Below are positions 55,431 through 62,610 of a DNA stretch of 64,000 nucleotides, piece by piece. The position numbers and the translations under genes were made by a program. Source of the stretch: SKVR01 sp037441525 (GTDB lineage Bacteria; Bacteroidota; Bacteroidia; Bacteroidales; UBA7960); assembly GCA_037441525.1 (NCBI GenBank), contig JBBISA010000012.1, forward strand, positions 1 to 64,000, in the 5' to 3' direction. Under the pieces are notes generated by a model. The model was not told the origin of the DNA. It did not search any database and worked only from the letters and a program-made list of their open reading frames with translations. Every line of letters starts with the position of its first letter. Position 1 is the first letter of the stretch.

Positions 55431-56810
55431 TTACTTTGATGAGTTATTGGAAAACTTATCATTGCCCCATATTTTTTTCATAATCCTAAGCGATTCATCA
55501 GCGGGAAGTGTACCCTCATTTTCCATGCGTTTCTGAATATAAATGCACTGCTCAACCGATGCATGCCCCTGAACCACATCTTCGGCAAGGGTGCTGCAGC
55601 TGGGCGAACCACACAGACCACAATCAACATAGGGGAGTTTTTCCATTAATTGTTGCACTTCTTTCATTTTTCGCATTGCTTCCGCAATGTTTTCATCGAG
55701 TTTGTCAATAGAACGAGGTTGGACTTTTTCCAGAGAAATATGCTGCAGTAAAAAATCTTTGTATTTTACAATAGGTCCGGGGTTGGCATATCTGTAATGG
55801 CGCTCGAGTTCACGCTTTTTTGACCGGGCCGACCGTTTTCTCATCCTTTCAACAGTATAGAACCGGTTGCTGCTGGTAAGAATTCCACCGGCACAACTTT
55901 CGTCGCAAGCTCTCAATTCCAGAAAATCGATATCAATATTGTCATCATTTTCAAGAAGTTCAAGAAACTCTATTACATTGCTCATTTCGTCGATGGCAAG
56001 GGTACGCCCGGGCATCAGGGCGGCCTCACCATTTGTTATTGTCCAGGTTATGCCCGATGATTTCAGAGGGTCGCGCGAAGGAAGGCGATACGAATCTCTA
56101 CCTGCAAAGCCTTGTTTAACTGCCGTATATACTTTATTGAAGATAAAATCCATATTAATTACCCCTGTTATGGCCGATCCCTCCTGCCCTACCGGCGATT
56201 TTACCGCAGCTATTTTGGCGGCGCAAGGGGTTATGTAGAAAATACCAATTTCGGCAGGGTTGGCCCCCTGATCGATCAATAATTTATTGTAATAACTGGC
56301 GGCAATATCGAGGGGTGGTCGCAATAGAATAAGGTTGTCGGTCAGGGTTGGAAACCGAACTTGTATCAATCTTACAACGGCCGGGCAAAAGGTTGAGATA
56401 AGGGGGCGTATGTTCTGATGATTGTTGATATAGTCAATCATCTGTTGTCTTAATATTTCAACACCATGTTCCACTTCATATACATGGGTGAAGCCAAGCT
56501 CCAACAGCACACTGGCAACCTGATTTCCTGAAACTTCTTCGGGGAATTGACCCATAAGTACGGCAGGTATTATGGCTATTCTCTGTTTATAGTTGAATAT
56601 CTGCCGGAAATCGTCCTGTTCGACAATAATAGCGCCCACCGGACAAGCGCGGTAGCATTTGCCACAATCTACACAATAATTGTCCTTCAGTTCGGCTTTT
56701 CCTTCCCTAATCCTTATGGCTTGGGTAGGGCACACATTCATGCAATGCGAGCAACCAATGCAAACATCCTTTCGGAATTTTAGGGCGTGATGAAAATGTT
56801 TGTGGTCCAA
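55431..56810 (-). CDS. HydS-like sensory [FeFe]-hydrogenase homologue
   Basis: 459 residues. It has two N-terminal [4Fe-4S] motifs (Cys17/20/23/27 and Cys46/49/52/56). A hydrogenase-like domain (about 75-340) follows, then an RnfB-like C-terminal cluster motif, VDCGLCGSPSC plus Cys422 (Cys397/400/405/422). In the hydrogenase domain, loop 1 is STFCPAVV, so the proton-relay Cys is Phe141 while the cubane ligand Cys142 is kept. Loop 2 is ITPCAAK (Cys196) and loop 3 is RACDESCAGG (Cys302, Cys306). All four cubane ligands are therefore present but the catalytic surroundings are degraded. A sensory or regulatory role is inferred, fitting its position among ATPase and DRTGG genes. Confidence 0.85.
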   Translation of the reverse strand: MDHKHFHHALKFRKDVCIGCSHCMNVCPTQAIRIREGKAELKDNYCVDCGKCYRACPVGAIIVEQDDFRQIFNYKQRIAIIPAVLMGQFPEEVSGNQVASVLLELGFTHVYEVEHGVEILRQQMIDYINNHQNIRPLISTFCPAVVRLIQVRFPTLTDNLILLRPPLDIAASYYNKLLIDQGANPAEIGIFYITPCAAKIAAVKSPVGQEGSAITGVINMDFIFNKVYTAVKQGFAGRDSYRLPSRDPLKSSGITWTITNGEAALMPGRTLAIDEMSNVIEFLELLENDDNIDIDFLELRACDESCAGGILTSSNRFYTVERMRKRSARSKKRELERHYRYANPGPIVKYKDFLLQHISLEKVQPRSIDKLDENIAEAMRKMKEVQQLMEKLPYVDCGLCGSPSCSTLAEDVVQGHASVEQCIYIQKRMENEGTLPADESLRIMKKIWGNDKFSNNSSK

Positions 56811-56822
56811 AGCGAAGAGAAA

Positions 56823-56880
56823 GGGTTTAGAGATTTGAGTTCAGGGTTTAGAGTTTGGAGTTTAGCGTTCAGAGTTTTGT
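56823..56880 (-). repeat. Degenerate GTTTAGAG/GTTCAGAG short-unit repeat
   Basis: A run of 7-8-base variants (GGTTTAGAG, TGAGTTCAGG, GTTTAGAG, TTTGGAG, TTTAGCG, TTCAGAG) in the gap between the RsbW-like gene and hydS. Composition is strikingly G/T-biased compared with the rest of the window. It is unlike a coding or promoter sequence. Confidence 0.7.
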
Positions 56881-56935
56881 GGTTTGGATTATCAGGTTTC
56901 AGATGTCGGGTTTGATATTGACTGAACAGTGTTTT

Positions 56936-57361
56936 TCAGTTTGCGGTTGGGTTGAAGAACATAGTAATCTGCACTGTGGTACCTTTACCAACTTCACTGC
57001 TAATTTGCAAGTCGTCGGCGTTCTTTTTTATGTTTGGCAGTCCCATACCTGCGCCAAATCCCATTTCTCTAACGGCACTGCTGGCTGTAGAAAACCCTTC
57101 TTTCATTGCCTGTTCAATATCGGGTATACCAGGGCCTTCATCTACCAGCTTAATCACCACTTTTGTTTCATCAAACTCAACATATATGGTGCCGCTGTAA
57201 GCATGGGCAACTATGTTTACCTCAGCTTCGTAGGCAGAAACAACCGTACGCTTTATAATGCCCAGGTCAACATTAAGCTGCCGTAGCTTTTTTTTTATTT
57301 CACTCGAAGCAAAGCCAGCTTTGCTGAAGTTGCCACCTTCTATCTGGTATTCGAAACGCAT
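56936..57361 (-). CDS. RsbW-like ATPase (anti-sigma-factor family)
   Basis: A 141-residue protein from the Met at 57361. It is a GHKL-ATPase of the RsbW/SpoIIAB type: VVSAYEAEVNIVAHAY (N-box), LVDEGPGIPD (G1) and MGFGAGMGLPNIKKNADD (G2). Such proteins are Ser/Thr kinases that bind a sigma factor or a STAS antagonist, but no sigma factor or STAS protein lies in the window. Context links it to the HydS/DRTGG module: it starts 10 bp after the DRTGG copy 1 stop and is separated from hydS by the GTTTAGAG repeat. Confidence 0.8.
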   Translation of the reverse strand: MRFEYQIEGGNFSKAGFASSEIKKKLRQLNVDLGIIKRTVVSAYEAEVNIVAHAYSGTIYVEFDETKVVIKLVDEGPGIPDIEQAMKEGFSTASSAVREMGFGAGMGLPNIKKNADDLQISSEVGKGTTVQITMFFNPTAN

Positions 57362-57371
57362 GGTTTTATGA

Positions 57372-57716
57372 TTAAAAAACCGGAGCAATGCCGGCATGAT
57401 ACAATATACCACAGGTTTTAAATACTGAAAAACGGCATTGCAGAATAATTATTCCATTTTCTTCGGCAAGTTCCTTTATTTCATCGGTTACCTTTTTACC
57501 TCGGGCAAACACAACACAGGGTATTTCTGACATTTCGGCGGTGCGTATAGCTTGAGTATTGGCAAGTCCGGTAATCAATAGCACATTGTGTTCGCTTAAT
57601 GTGAGCACATCGCTCATCAGGTCGGAGGCAAAAGCCATTTCTACCCGGTGAGAAAGCATATCGTGCCCGCAGATTACTTCTGCATCCAGTAAATGAGAGA
57701 TTTGTTCTATGGTCAT
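57372..57716 (-). CDS. DRTGG-domain protein, copy 1 (first gene of the sensory module)
   Basis: A 114-residue DRTGG-fold protein (MTIEQISHLLDAEVICGHDM, ASDLMSDVLTLSEHNVLLIT, ARGKKVTDEIKELAEENGI). It is homologous to copy 2 (55067-55399) in length and in the SDLMSDV/SDLLSDV motif. As the first gene behind a good promoter flanked by a Rex-box-like palindrome, it may set the expression of the whole module. Confidence 0.78.
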   Translation of the reverse strand: MTIEQISHLLDAEVICGHDMLSHRVEMAFASDLMSDVLTLSEHNVLLITGLANTQAIRTAEMSEIPCVVFARGKKVTDEIKELAEENGIIILQCRFSVFKTCGILYHAGIAPVF

Positions 57717-57789
57717 GCCTGGGAATTATTTGGTAAATTGTGTATGTTTCCGTCAAAAGAAGAATTTCTTGCCTGCATTGTTTTAAGTG

Positions 57790-57843
57790 CAAAGATAAGG
57801 TGTTGGGGCGGAAAAACAAAGGAAGTTGTTAATCTATTAACAT
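57790..57843 (-). promoter_or_regulatory. Promoter of the sensory module with adjacent Rex box
   Basis: On the minus strand: -33 box TTTG (plus 57817-57820), a 19-bp spacer, then -7 box TATCTTTG (plus 57790-57797), an ideal Bacteroidota promoter. TTGTTAA-TCTA-TTAACAT (57826-57843) lies 5 bp upstream of the -33 box and matches the Rex box TTGTTAAnnnnTTAACAA in 13 of 14 defined positions. Confidence 0.65.
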
Positions 57844-58012
57844 CTTAGTTTACGTGATATCCCCAATCGGGCAAATCTGGATAAATTAACCGCTTAAAAC
57901 AAGCCTCAGTGTAAAAAAGAAAAACCGGGAATGATTTATCGGAGTTGAAAATACTTATCAACATGATAATGATGGTGCAGATTTTCCAATTGTAAAATCA
58001 GAGATTATTACT

Positions 58013-58031
58013 TTAGACACATTCGGTCTAA
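58013..58031. other. Spaced inverted repeat TTAGAC-7-GTCTAA at the rex 3' end
   Basis: TTAGAC (58013-58018) and GTCTAA (58026-58031) flank ACATTCG and include the rex stop codon. The same half-sites occur with 3-bp spacing upstream of hydC2 (62740-62756). Confidence 0.35.
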
Positions 58032-58678
58032 TTGTTTAGCCTGTTGAGAATTACCGCAAGATCGGAGTAAACCGATGTGTTTTCTACTATTATATTGTCA
58101 GGAACTTTTATGGACTGTGGGGTGAAATTCCAGATAGCCTTTATTCCCCATGCTACCATCAGGTCGGCAGTTTCCTGGGCTTTTGTATCAGGAGTTGTAA
58201 TAATTCCAAGCCTAACATCAATTTTTCTAGACAAATCGCGAAACTCATCGGTATGATACACTTTTATACCATTATGCACCGAATTGATTACGGCACTGTC
58301 GTTATCGAATCCCGCCACGATATCGAGGCCATAATTTCTGAGCCCCTGGTATTTTAAAAGGGCCTTACCCAGGTTACCAACACCAAACAAAAAGGCTTTT
58401 TCGGTTTTATGGAAGTCGAGAAAACGAACAATGGTTTCGATAAGAGATTCAACATTATACCCAATTTTGGTACGCCCTTTTATGCCGGTATAGGCAAGGT
58501 CTTTGGTAACGAGCGTAGAATCCATTTTAAAATTCGATGCAATCTGACCGCTCGATACATATTCTATGGCGTTTGCATTTAATGATTTCAAAAAACTAAG
58601 GTAACCCGGCAGTCTCCTCAGAGTGGGTTCGGGTATCTGCGATGCAGTGTCGCTATTTTTGGCAGATTTTATTCTCAT
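58028..58678 (-). CDS. rex: Redox-sensing transcriptional repressor Rex
   Basis: A 216-residue NADH/NAD+-sensing repressor that leaves DNA when NADH binds. The N-terminal winged helix (LRRLPGYLSFLKSLNANAIE, SGQIASNFKMDSTLVTKDLA) reads the Rex box. The Rossmann domain has FLFGVGNLGKALL and DIVAGFDNDSAV, where an acidic residue contacts NAD(H) ribose. Placement between the two hydrogenase sets and next to a Rex-box palindrome (58792-58809) strongly suggests it controls both sets and itself. Confidence 0.92.
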   Translation of the reverse strand: MRIKSAKNSDTASQIPEPTLRRLPGYLSFLKSLNANAIEYVSSGQIASNFKMDSTLVTKDLAYTGIKGRTKIGYNVESLIETIVRFLDFHKTEKAFLFGVGNLGKALLKYQGLRNYGLDIVAGFDNDSAVINSVHNGIKVYHTDEFRDLSRKIDVRLGIITTPDTKAQETADLMVAWGIKAIWNFTPQSIKVPDNIIVENTSVYSDLAVILNRLNN

Positions 58679-58791
58679 ACTGTATTGATTTTGTTTGCAG
58701 TGTTTAAGGTTTCACAAAAGCATTGAGCAAATAATTCTTCAATGCAAAATTAAAACAAATAACAAAATCAAAAAAATAAAAACTCAATTAA

Positions 58792-58809
58792 TTGTTATTT
58801 TATTAACAA
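58792..58809. promoter_or_regulatory. Rex box upstream of rex
   Basis: TTGTTAT-TTTA-TTAACAA matches TTGTTAAnnnnTTAACAA in 13 of 14 defined positions and lies 114 bp before the rex start. A candidate minus-strand -7 box, TAATTTTG (plus 58745-58752), lies downstream of it. This indicates autoregulation. Confidence 0.6.
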
Positions 58810-59022
58810 CTTAAATTTTATTACTCATTAAAATAACCATTCATTTTTTTGATTACTAATAATATATGAAATATTTACTATGAAAAAAGACCACTAAGAA
58901 AGAGGCAAAAAATAATTTATTCAGATGAAGTTACAAATTTCTAATTAATCAATACTTAAATTTTTCTTTATTATTTTTAAAAAACTAACTTTTTAATGCC
59001 AACGACTGAAATTTATACAGAA

Positions 59023-59048
59023 TAACCGGAGACTATTGTCCCCGGTTA
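59023..59048 (-). terminator. Hairpin terminator after hydA2
   Basis: TAACCGG (59023-59029) pairs with CCGGTTA (59042-59048), plus inner GAC/GTC pairing around a TATT loop. It sits 27 bp past the hydA2 stop and is followed on the minus strand by TTCTG, so the T run is weak. The 397-bp gap up to rex is otherwise AT-rich and without a gene. Confidence 0.6.
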
Positions 59049-59075
59049 CCTGTTTAATGAATCATTTTGTTGATG

Positions 59076-60857
59076 TTAATAGCGTTTTTTAGGAGTGTAA
59101 TGAGTATGAAGCAAATCATGAGAGCGATGTCCTAATGGTTTATGCAGGAATGATGCATAAATCTCATCAACTTCAGGATTTTCGTGCGATTTACGGAGTA
59201 TCATTTTTTCATCTTCCTCATAAATAGCAGCAGCTCTTTTCTTGCGTATTTCCATGTTGGTAGGAATGGGTTGCCCGCCACCACCAATACATCCGCTTGG
59301 GCAGGCCATTACTTCGATAAAATGATAATCGGCTTTACCTTCTTTAATTTTGGTCATGAGATTTTTGGCGTTGGCAAGCCCGTGGGCTATGGCAACCTTA
59401 AGTTCAACCCCTTCCAAGAACGACCATTCAGGTTTCACATCCTTTATCTTCACCGATGCTTCCTTTATGCCCTCCATTCCCCTGACAGGCTTAATATTAA
59501 GGTTGGAGAAAGGAACTTCTTTGCCGGTTACTATTTCGTAAGCTGTGCGCAGGGCGGCTTCCATAACACCGCCTGTGGCGCCAAATATAACAGCAGCCCC
59601 GGTAGAATCGCCCAGGATACTGTCGTATTTTTCGTCCTGGAGTTTTTCGAAATCGATACCCGCCTGCTTTATCATCATTCCCAATTCTCTTGTAGTAAGC
59701 ACATAATCAACATCTTTATATCCACTACCGCGCATTTCGGGTCTGTCGGCCTCATATTTTTTGGCAGTACATGGCATGATGGAAACCACAACCATTTCAG
59801 CGGGATTCTTGTTAATCTTTTCAGCATAATAGGTCTTGGCCAGCGGCCCAAACATTTGCTGTGGCGACTTACAGGTAGAAAGGTTATCGAGCATCTCAGG
59901 GAAAATATGTTCCTGGAACTTGATCCAACCTGGTGAGCAGCTGGTCATCATGGGCAGAGCAACGTGTTTTCCGTCAACCAAGGCTTCCTTCAGGCGGGTG
60001 AGGAGCTCAGTTCCTTCTTCCATAATGGTGAGGTCGGCCGTAAAATCAGTATCAAGCACTTTATCAAAACCCAGCCTGCGAAGTGCTGCCACAAGCTTGC
60101 CTGTGGTACGTTGCGGGCCCATTCCGAACTCTTCACTTATAGCAACTCTGGTAGCCGGGGCAGTTTGAACCACCACAAACTTTTTGGGATCGTAAATGGC
60201 ATCGAATACCTGGTCGATATAATTGCGTTCAACCAATGCAGCGGTAGGACAACGGTTAATACACTGCCCGCAATTGGTGCAAACTACTTCATGCATAGGC
60301 TTATCAAGGAAGGTGGATATTTTCATGTCTTTTCCTTTATGGGTAACAGCAAGAGCGCTAACAGCCTGTAATTGCGAACAGGTGCGCACGCAACGCTGGC
60401 AGCGGATGCACTTGGAATCATCCTTTTCTATTGAAGGAGACGAAATATCAACCTTCCCGCGTTTCATAACATCGAGAAACATGCGATTACCGGTGCGATA
60501 CTCGTTGGATAGCTCCTGTAATTCACAGTTGCCGTTTTTATAGCAGATAGTACATTCTGAGTTGTGTTCAGACAGCAGCAATTCGATAATATGCTTACGC
60601 GCCTGTCTTACTTTCATACTATTGGTAAATATTTCCATTCCTTCTGAAACAGGTGTGGCACAGGAGGCGGGCAATAGCCGGTTGCCCACCTGCTCTACAA
60701 CACAAACTCGGCAGTTGCCAGCAACACAAAGGTCGTCGTGGTTGCAGAGTGATGGAATTTTGAAATTGAGTTTTTTTGCAGCGTTCAGAATGGTTGTACC
60801 CTCATCAACAGATACTTGTAAATTATTGATTTTCAAAGTTACTTTAAATGGGCTCAT
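59076..60857 (-). CDS. hydA: HydA2: [FeFe]-hydrogenase subunit with TSCSPGW loop
   Basis: 593 residues from the Met at 60857 (MSPFKVTLKI); the frame is open to 60929 without conserved sequence. The order matches HydA1: [2Fe-2S] ferredoxin (Cys38, 49, 52, 66), His-Cys site (HNSECTICYKNGNC), two [4Fe-4S] motifs, then the H-cluster domain. Loop 2 is MPCTAKKYE (Cys363) and loop 3 is MACPSGCIGGGGQP (Cys519, Cys523), both complete. Loop 1 is TSCSPGW: Cys307 keeps the proton-relay place, but Ser308 stands where the cubane ligand Cys is expected. The codon is TCA, two changes from either Cys codon, so a single sequencing error is unlikely. It may be an active variant or a specialised or regulatory one. 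Confidence 0.93.
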   Translation of the reverse strand: MSPFKVTLKINNLQVSVDEGTTILNAAKKLNFKIPSLCNHDDLCVAGNCRVCVVEQVGNRLLPASCATPVSEGMEIFTNSMKVRQARKHIIELLLSEHNSECTICYKNGNCELQELSNEYRTGNRMFLDVMKRGKVDISSPSIEKDDSKCIRCQRCVRTCSQLQAVSALAVTHKGKDMKISTFLDKPMHEVVCTNCGQCINRCPTAALVERNYIDQVFDAIYDPKKFVVVQTAPATRVAISEEFGMGPQRTTGKLVAALRRLGFDKVLDTDFTADLTIMEEGTELLTRLKEALVDGKHVALPMMTSCSPGWIKFQEHIFPEMLDNLSTCKSPQQMFGPLAKTYYAEKINKNPAEMVVVSIMPCTAKKYEADRPEMRGSGYKDVDYVLTTRELGMMIKQAGIDFEKLQDEKYDSILGDSTGAAVIFGATGGVMEAALRTAYEIVTGKEVPFSNLNIKPVRGMEGIKEASVKIKDVKPEWSFLEGVELKVAIAHGLANAKNLMTKIKEGKADYHFIEVMACPSGCIGGGGQPIPTNMEIRKKRAAAIYEEDEKMILRKSHENPEVDEIYASFLHKPLGHRSHDLLHTHYTPKKRY

Positions 60858-60949
60858 TGTTTTCCTATTTATAAGTTGAAAATTGGGAAGATATTTTACT
60901 ATAATTGATTGGGTAAATTTCCCAACCAACTATCCTTCATCGAGATGAG

Positions 60950-62107
60950 TTAGTAAATGATCTCTTCTCTGAAATTGTTAATAATTGAATTAAAAGGATT
61001 GGGAACTGATTGTCCAAGACCACATTTGGATGCAACCTTCATGGTTTCAGACAACTTTTGAAGCTCATCGAGATAACTGGGTGGTTTTGTCCCTTTCTTC
61101 ACCGCTTCAATTCCCTTGAGCAATTGCTGGCAACCTACCCTGCAGGGAGTGCATTGTCCGCAGGATTCTTCTTCAAAAAACTCAAGGTAATCGTTCAGGA
61201 TGTTGAACATTGACCTGGAACTGTTGAAAAGCATCATGGAGCCTCCGGTAGGAATACCTTCGAAGCCAATTACAGTACTTTTAAAGTGTTTACGGGCAAC
61301 ACAATAGCCAGAGGCTCCGCCAATCTGAACGGCTTTTGTATCGCCATCGCCAAATTCATTCACAAAGTCTTCGAGACTCATACCCAACTCGAGTTCGTAT
61401 ATGCCGGCTTTGGGCGTATCACCAGAAACCGAAAATACCTTGGAACCTCGTGAGTCGAAAGTACCCAATTCCTTGAACTTAGAAGGGCCTTCCTTGGCTA
61501 TCATCAATGCAAACACCAGTGTTTCAACATTGTTGATTGATGTGGGCCTGCCCAAATAACCTGCTGAGGTTGGGAATGGGGGTTTGTTGCGAGGTTCGCC
61601 CCTTTTTCCTTCCATCGACTCCATCAAGGCAGTTTCTTCGCCACAAACGTATGCTCCACTGCCTGATTTAATTCTTACATTGAACTCGAATTTCAATGCT
61701 TTGAGTTGATCGTGAAATTTTTCAATTGCGGCATGAAGACTGGGAATCAAGAAATTATACTCCCCTCTTAAATAAATAAAACCTTCCTTTGCACCGGTTG
61801 CCTTGCCGCAAATGGCCATCCCTGCAAGCACCTTTTCCGGAACCTGGGTTAGAATCTCCCTGTCCTTGAAAGTCCCGGGTTCTCCCTCATCGGCATTGCA
61901 TATAACATATTTCACATCACACTCTTCATTCTTTGCGAATTTCCACTTTAAGCCGGTAGGAAACCCGGCGCCACCGCGCCCCCTGAGGCCAGAATCAATA
62001 ATATCGAGAATGATCTCGTCCTGGCTCCTTTTAAAAGAGCGATCTAATATTTCGAGATAATCGACCTTTTCGAATATAAGGTCAACCTTTTTTATTCTGT
62101 TTTCCAT
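60950..62107 (-). CDS. hydB: HydB2: short NuoF-like subunit
   Basis: 385 residues: only the NuoF core is present (GRGGAGFPTGLKW, ADEGEPGTFKDRE, GSGAYVCGEETALMESMEG) with its [4Fe-4S] motif SCGQCTPCRVG and KCGLGQ, ending shortly after. Compared with HydB1 (597 residues), both the N-terminal thioredoxin-like [2Fe-2S] domain and the C-terminal pair of ferredoxin [4Fe-4S] motifs are absent. It lies between hydC2 and hydA2. The loss of the ferredoxin-type domain suggests a simpler NADH-linked complex, or that another protein supplies the missing electron path. Confidence 0.92.
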   Translation of the reverse strand: MENRIKKVDLIFEKVDYLEILDRSFKRSQDEIILDIIDSGLRGRGGAGFPTGLKWKFAKNEECDVKYVICNADEGEPGTFKDREILTQVPEKVLAGMAICGKATGAKEGFIYLRGEYNFLIPSLHAAIEKFHDQLKALKFEFNVRIKSGSGAYVCGEETALMESMEGKRGEPRNKPPFPTSAGYLGRPTSINNVETLVFALMIAKEGPSKFKELGTFDSRGSKVFSVSGDTPKAGIYELELGMSLEDFVNEFGDGDTKAVQIGGASGYCVARKHFKSTVIGFEGIPTGGSMMLFNSSRSMFNILNDYLEFFEEESCGQCTPCRVGCQQLLKGIEAVKKGTKPPSYLDELQKLSETMKVASKCGLGQSVPNPFNSIINNFREEIIY

Positions 62108-62142
62108 AATTATCTGTACTTTAGTTTTTTAACAATATAGAA

Positions 62143-62610
62143 TTACTTCTGCTTTAGATACTCCTGTATAATATCAACTGCCGATTGAGGTGTGATTTCA
62201 GGGTAAACCTCATCGTTTATAAGCATTACCGGGCCTTTGTGGCACCAACCAAGGCAGTTGGCCTGAAGCAGGCTAAAGCGACTATCGGAGGTTGTCTCAC
62301 CAAGTTTAATTTTCAGTAATTCTTCTAAGGTTGCAATAATGGCATCTTTGCCTTTCATGTGGCAGGTAATTGTTTTACAAACCCTTACAATATTTTTACC
62401 TCGGGGTTTGGTGTCCATGAAAGTATAGAAGGATGCGGTACCATAAACATCAGCCGTGCTGATATCCAACTCCTTGGCAATAGCTACCATGGCATCTTCA
62501 GAAAGATAACGTTCTGATTGGATTACGGCCTGAAGAATAGGCATCAGGCTTTCGCGCTTGCGCCCGTGAAAGTCTGCTTGTTTCTTCACTAATTCTTCAA
62601 CTTTTGTCAT
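62143..62610 (-). CDS. hydC: HydC2: NuoE-like [2Fe-2S] subunit
   Basis: A 155-residue thioredoxin-like ferredoxin subunit. The N-terminal helical region SLMPILQAVIQSERYLSEDA and the motif YGTASFYTFMDTKPRGKN are NuoE-like. Ligands are Cys78 and Cys83 (VCKTITCHMKG) and Cys119 and Cys123 (NCLGWCHKGP). It is the first gene of the second hydrogenase set, 35 bp before hydB2. The gene order C-B-A differs from the first set (B-A-C), so the two sets are not a simple recent duplication. Confidence 0.9.
   Translation of the reverse strand: MTKVEELVKKQADFHGRKRESLMPILQAVIQSERYLSEDAMVAIAKELDISTADVYGTASFYTFMDTKPRGKNIVRVCKTITCHMKGKDAIIATLEELLKIKLGETTSDSRFSLLQANCLGWCHKGPVMLINDEVYPEITPQSAVDIIQEYLKQK

Noticed and set aside
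59932..59960. TSCSPGW in HydA2 as a simple sequencing error for TSCCPGW
   Set aside because: The codon is TCA; two base changes would be needed from TGT or TGC, and the surrounding frame is intact.
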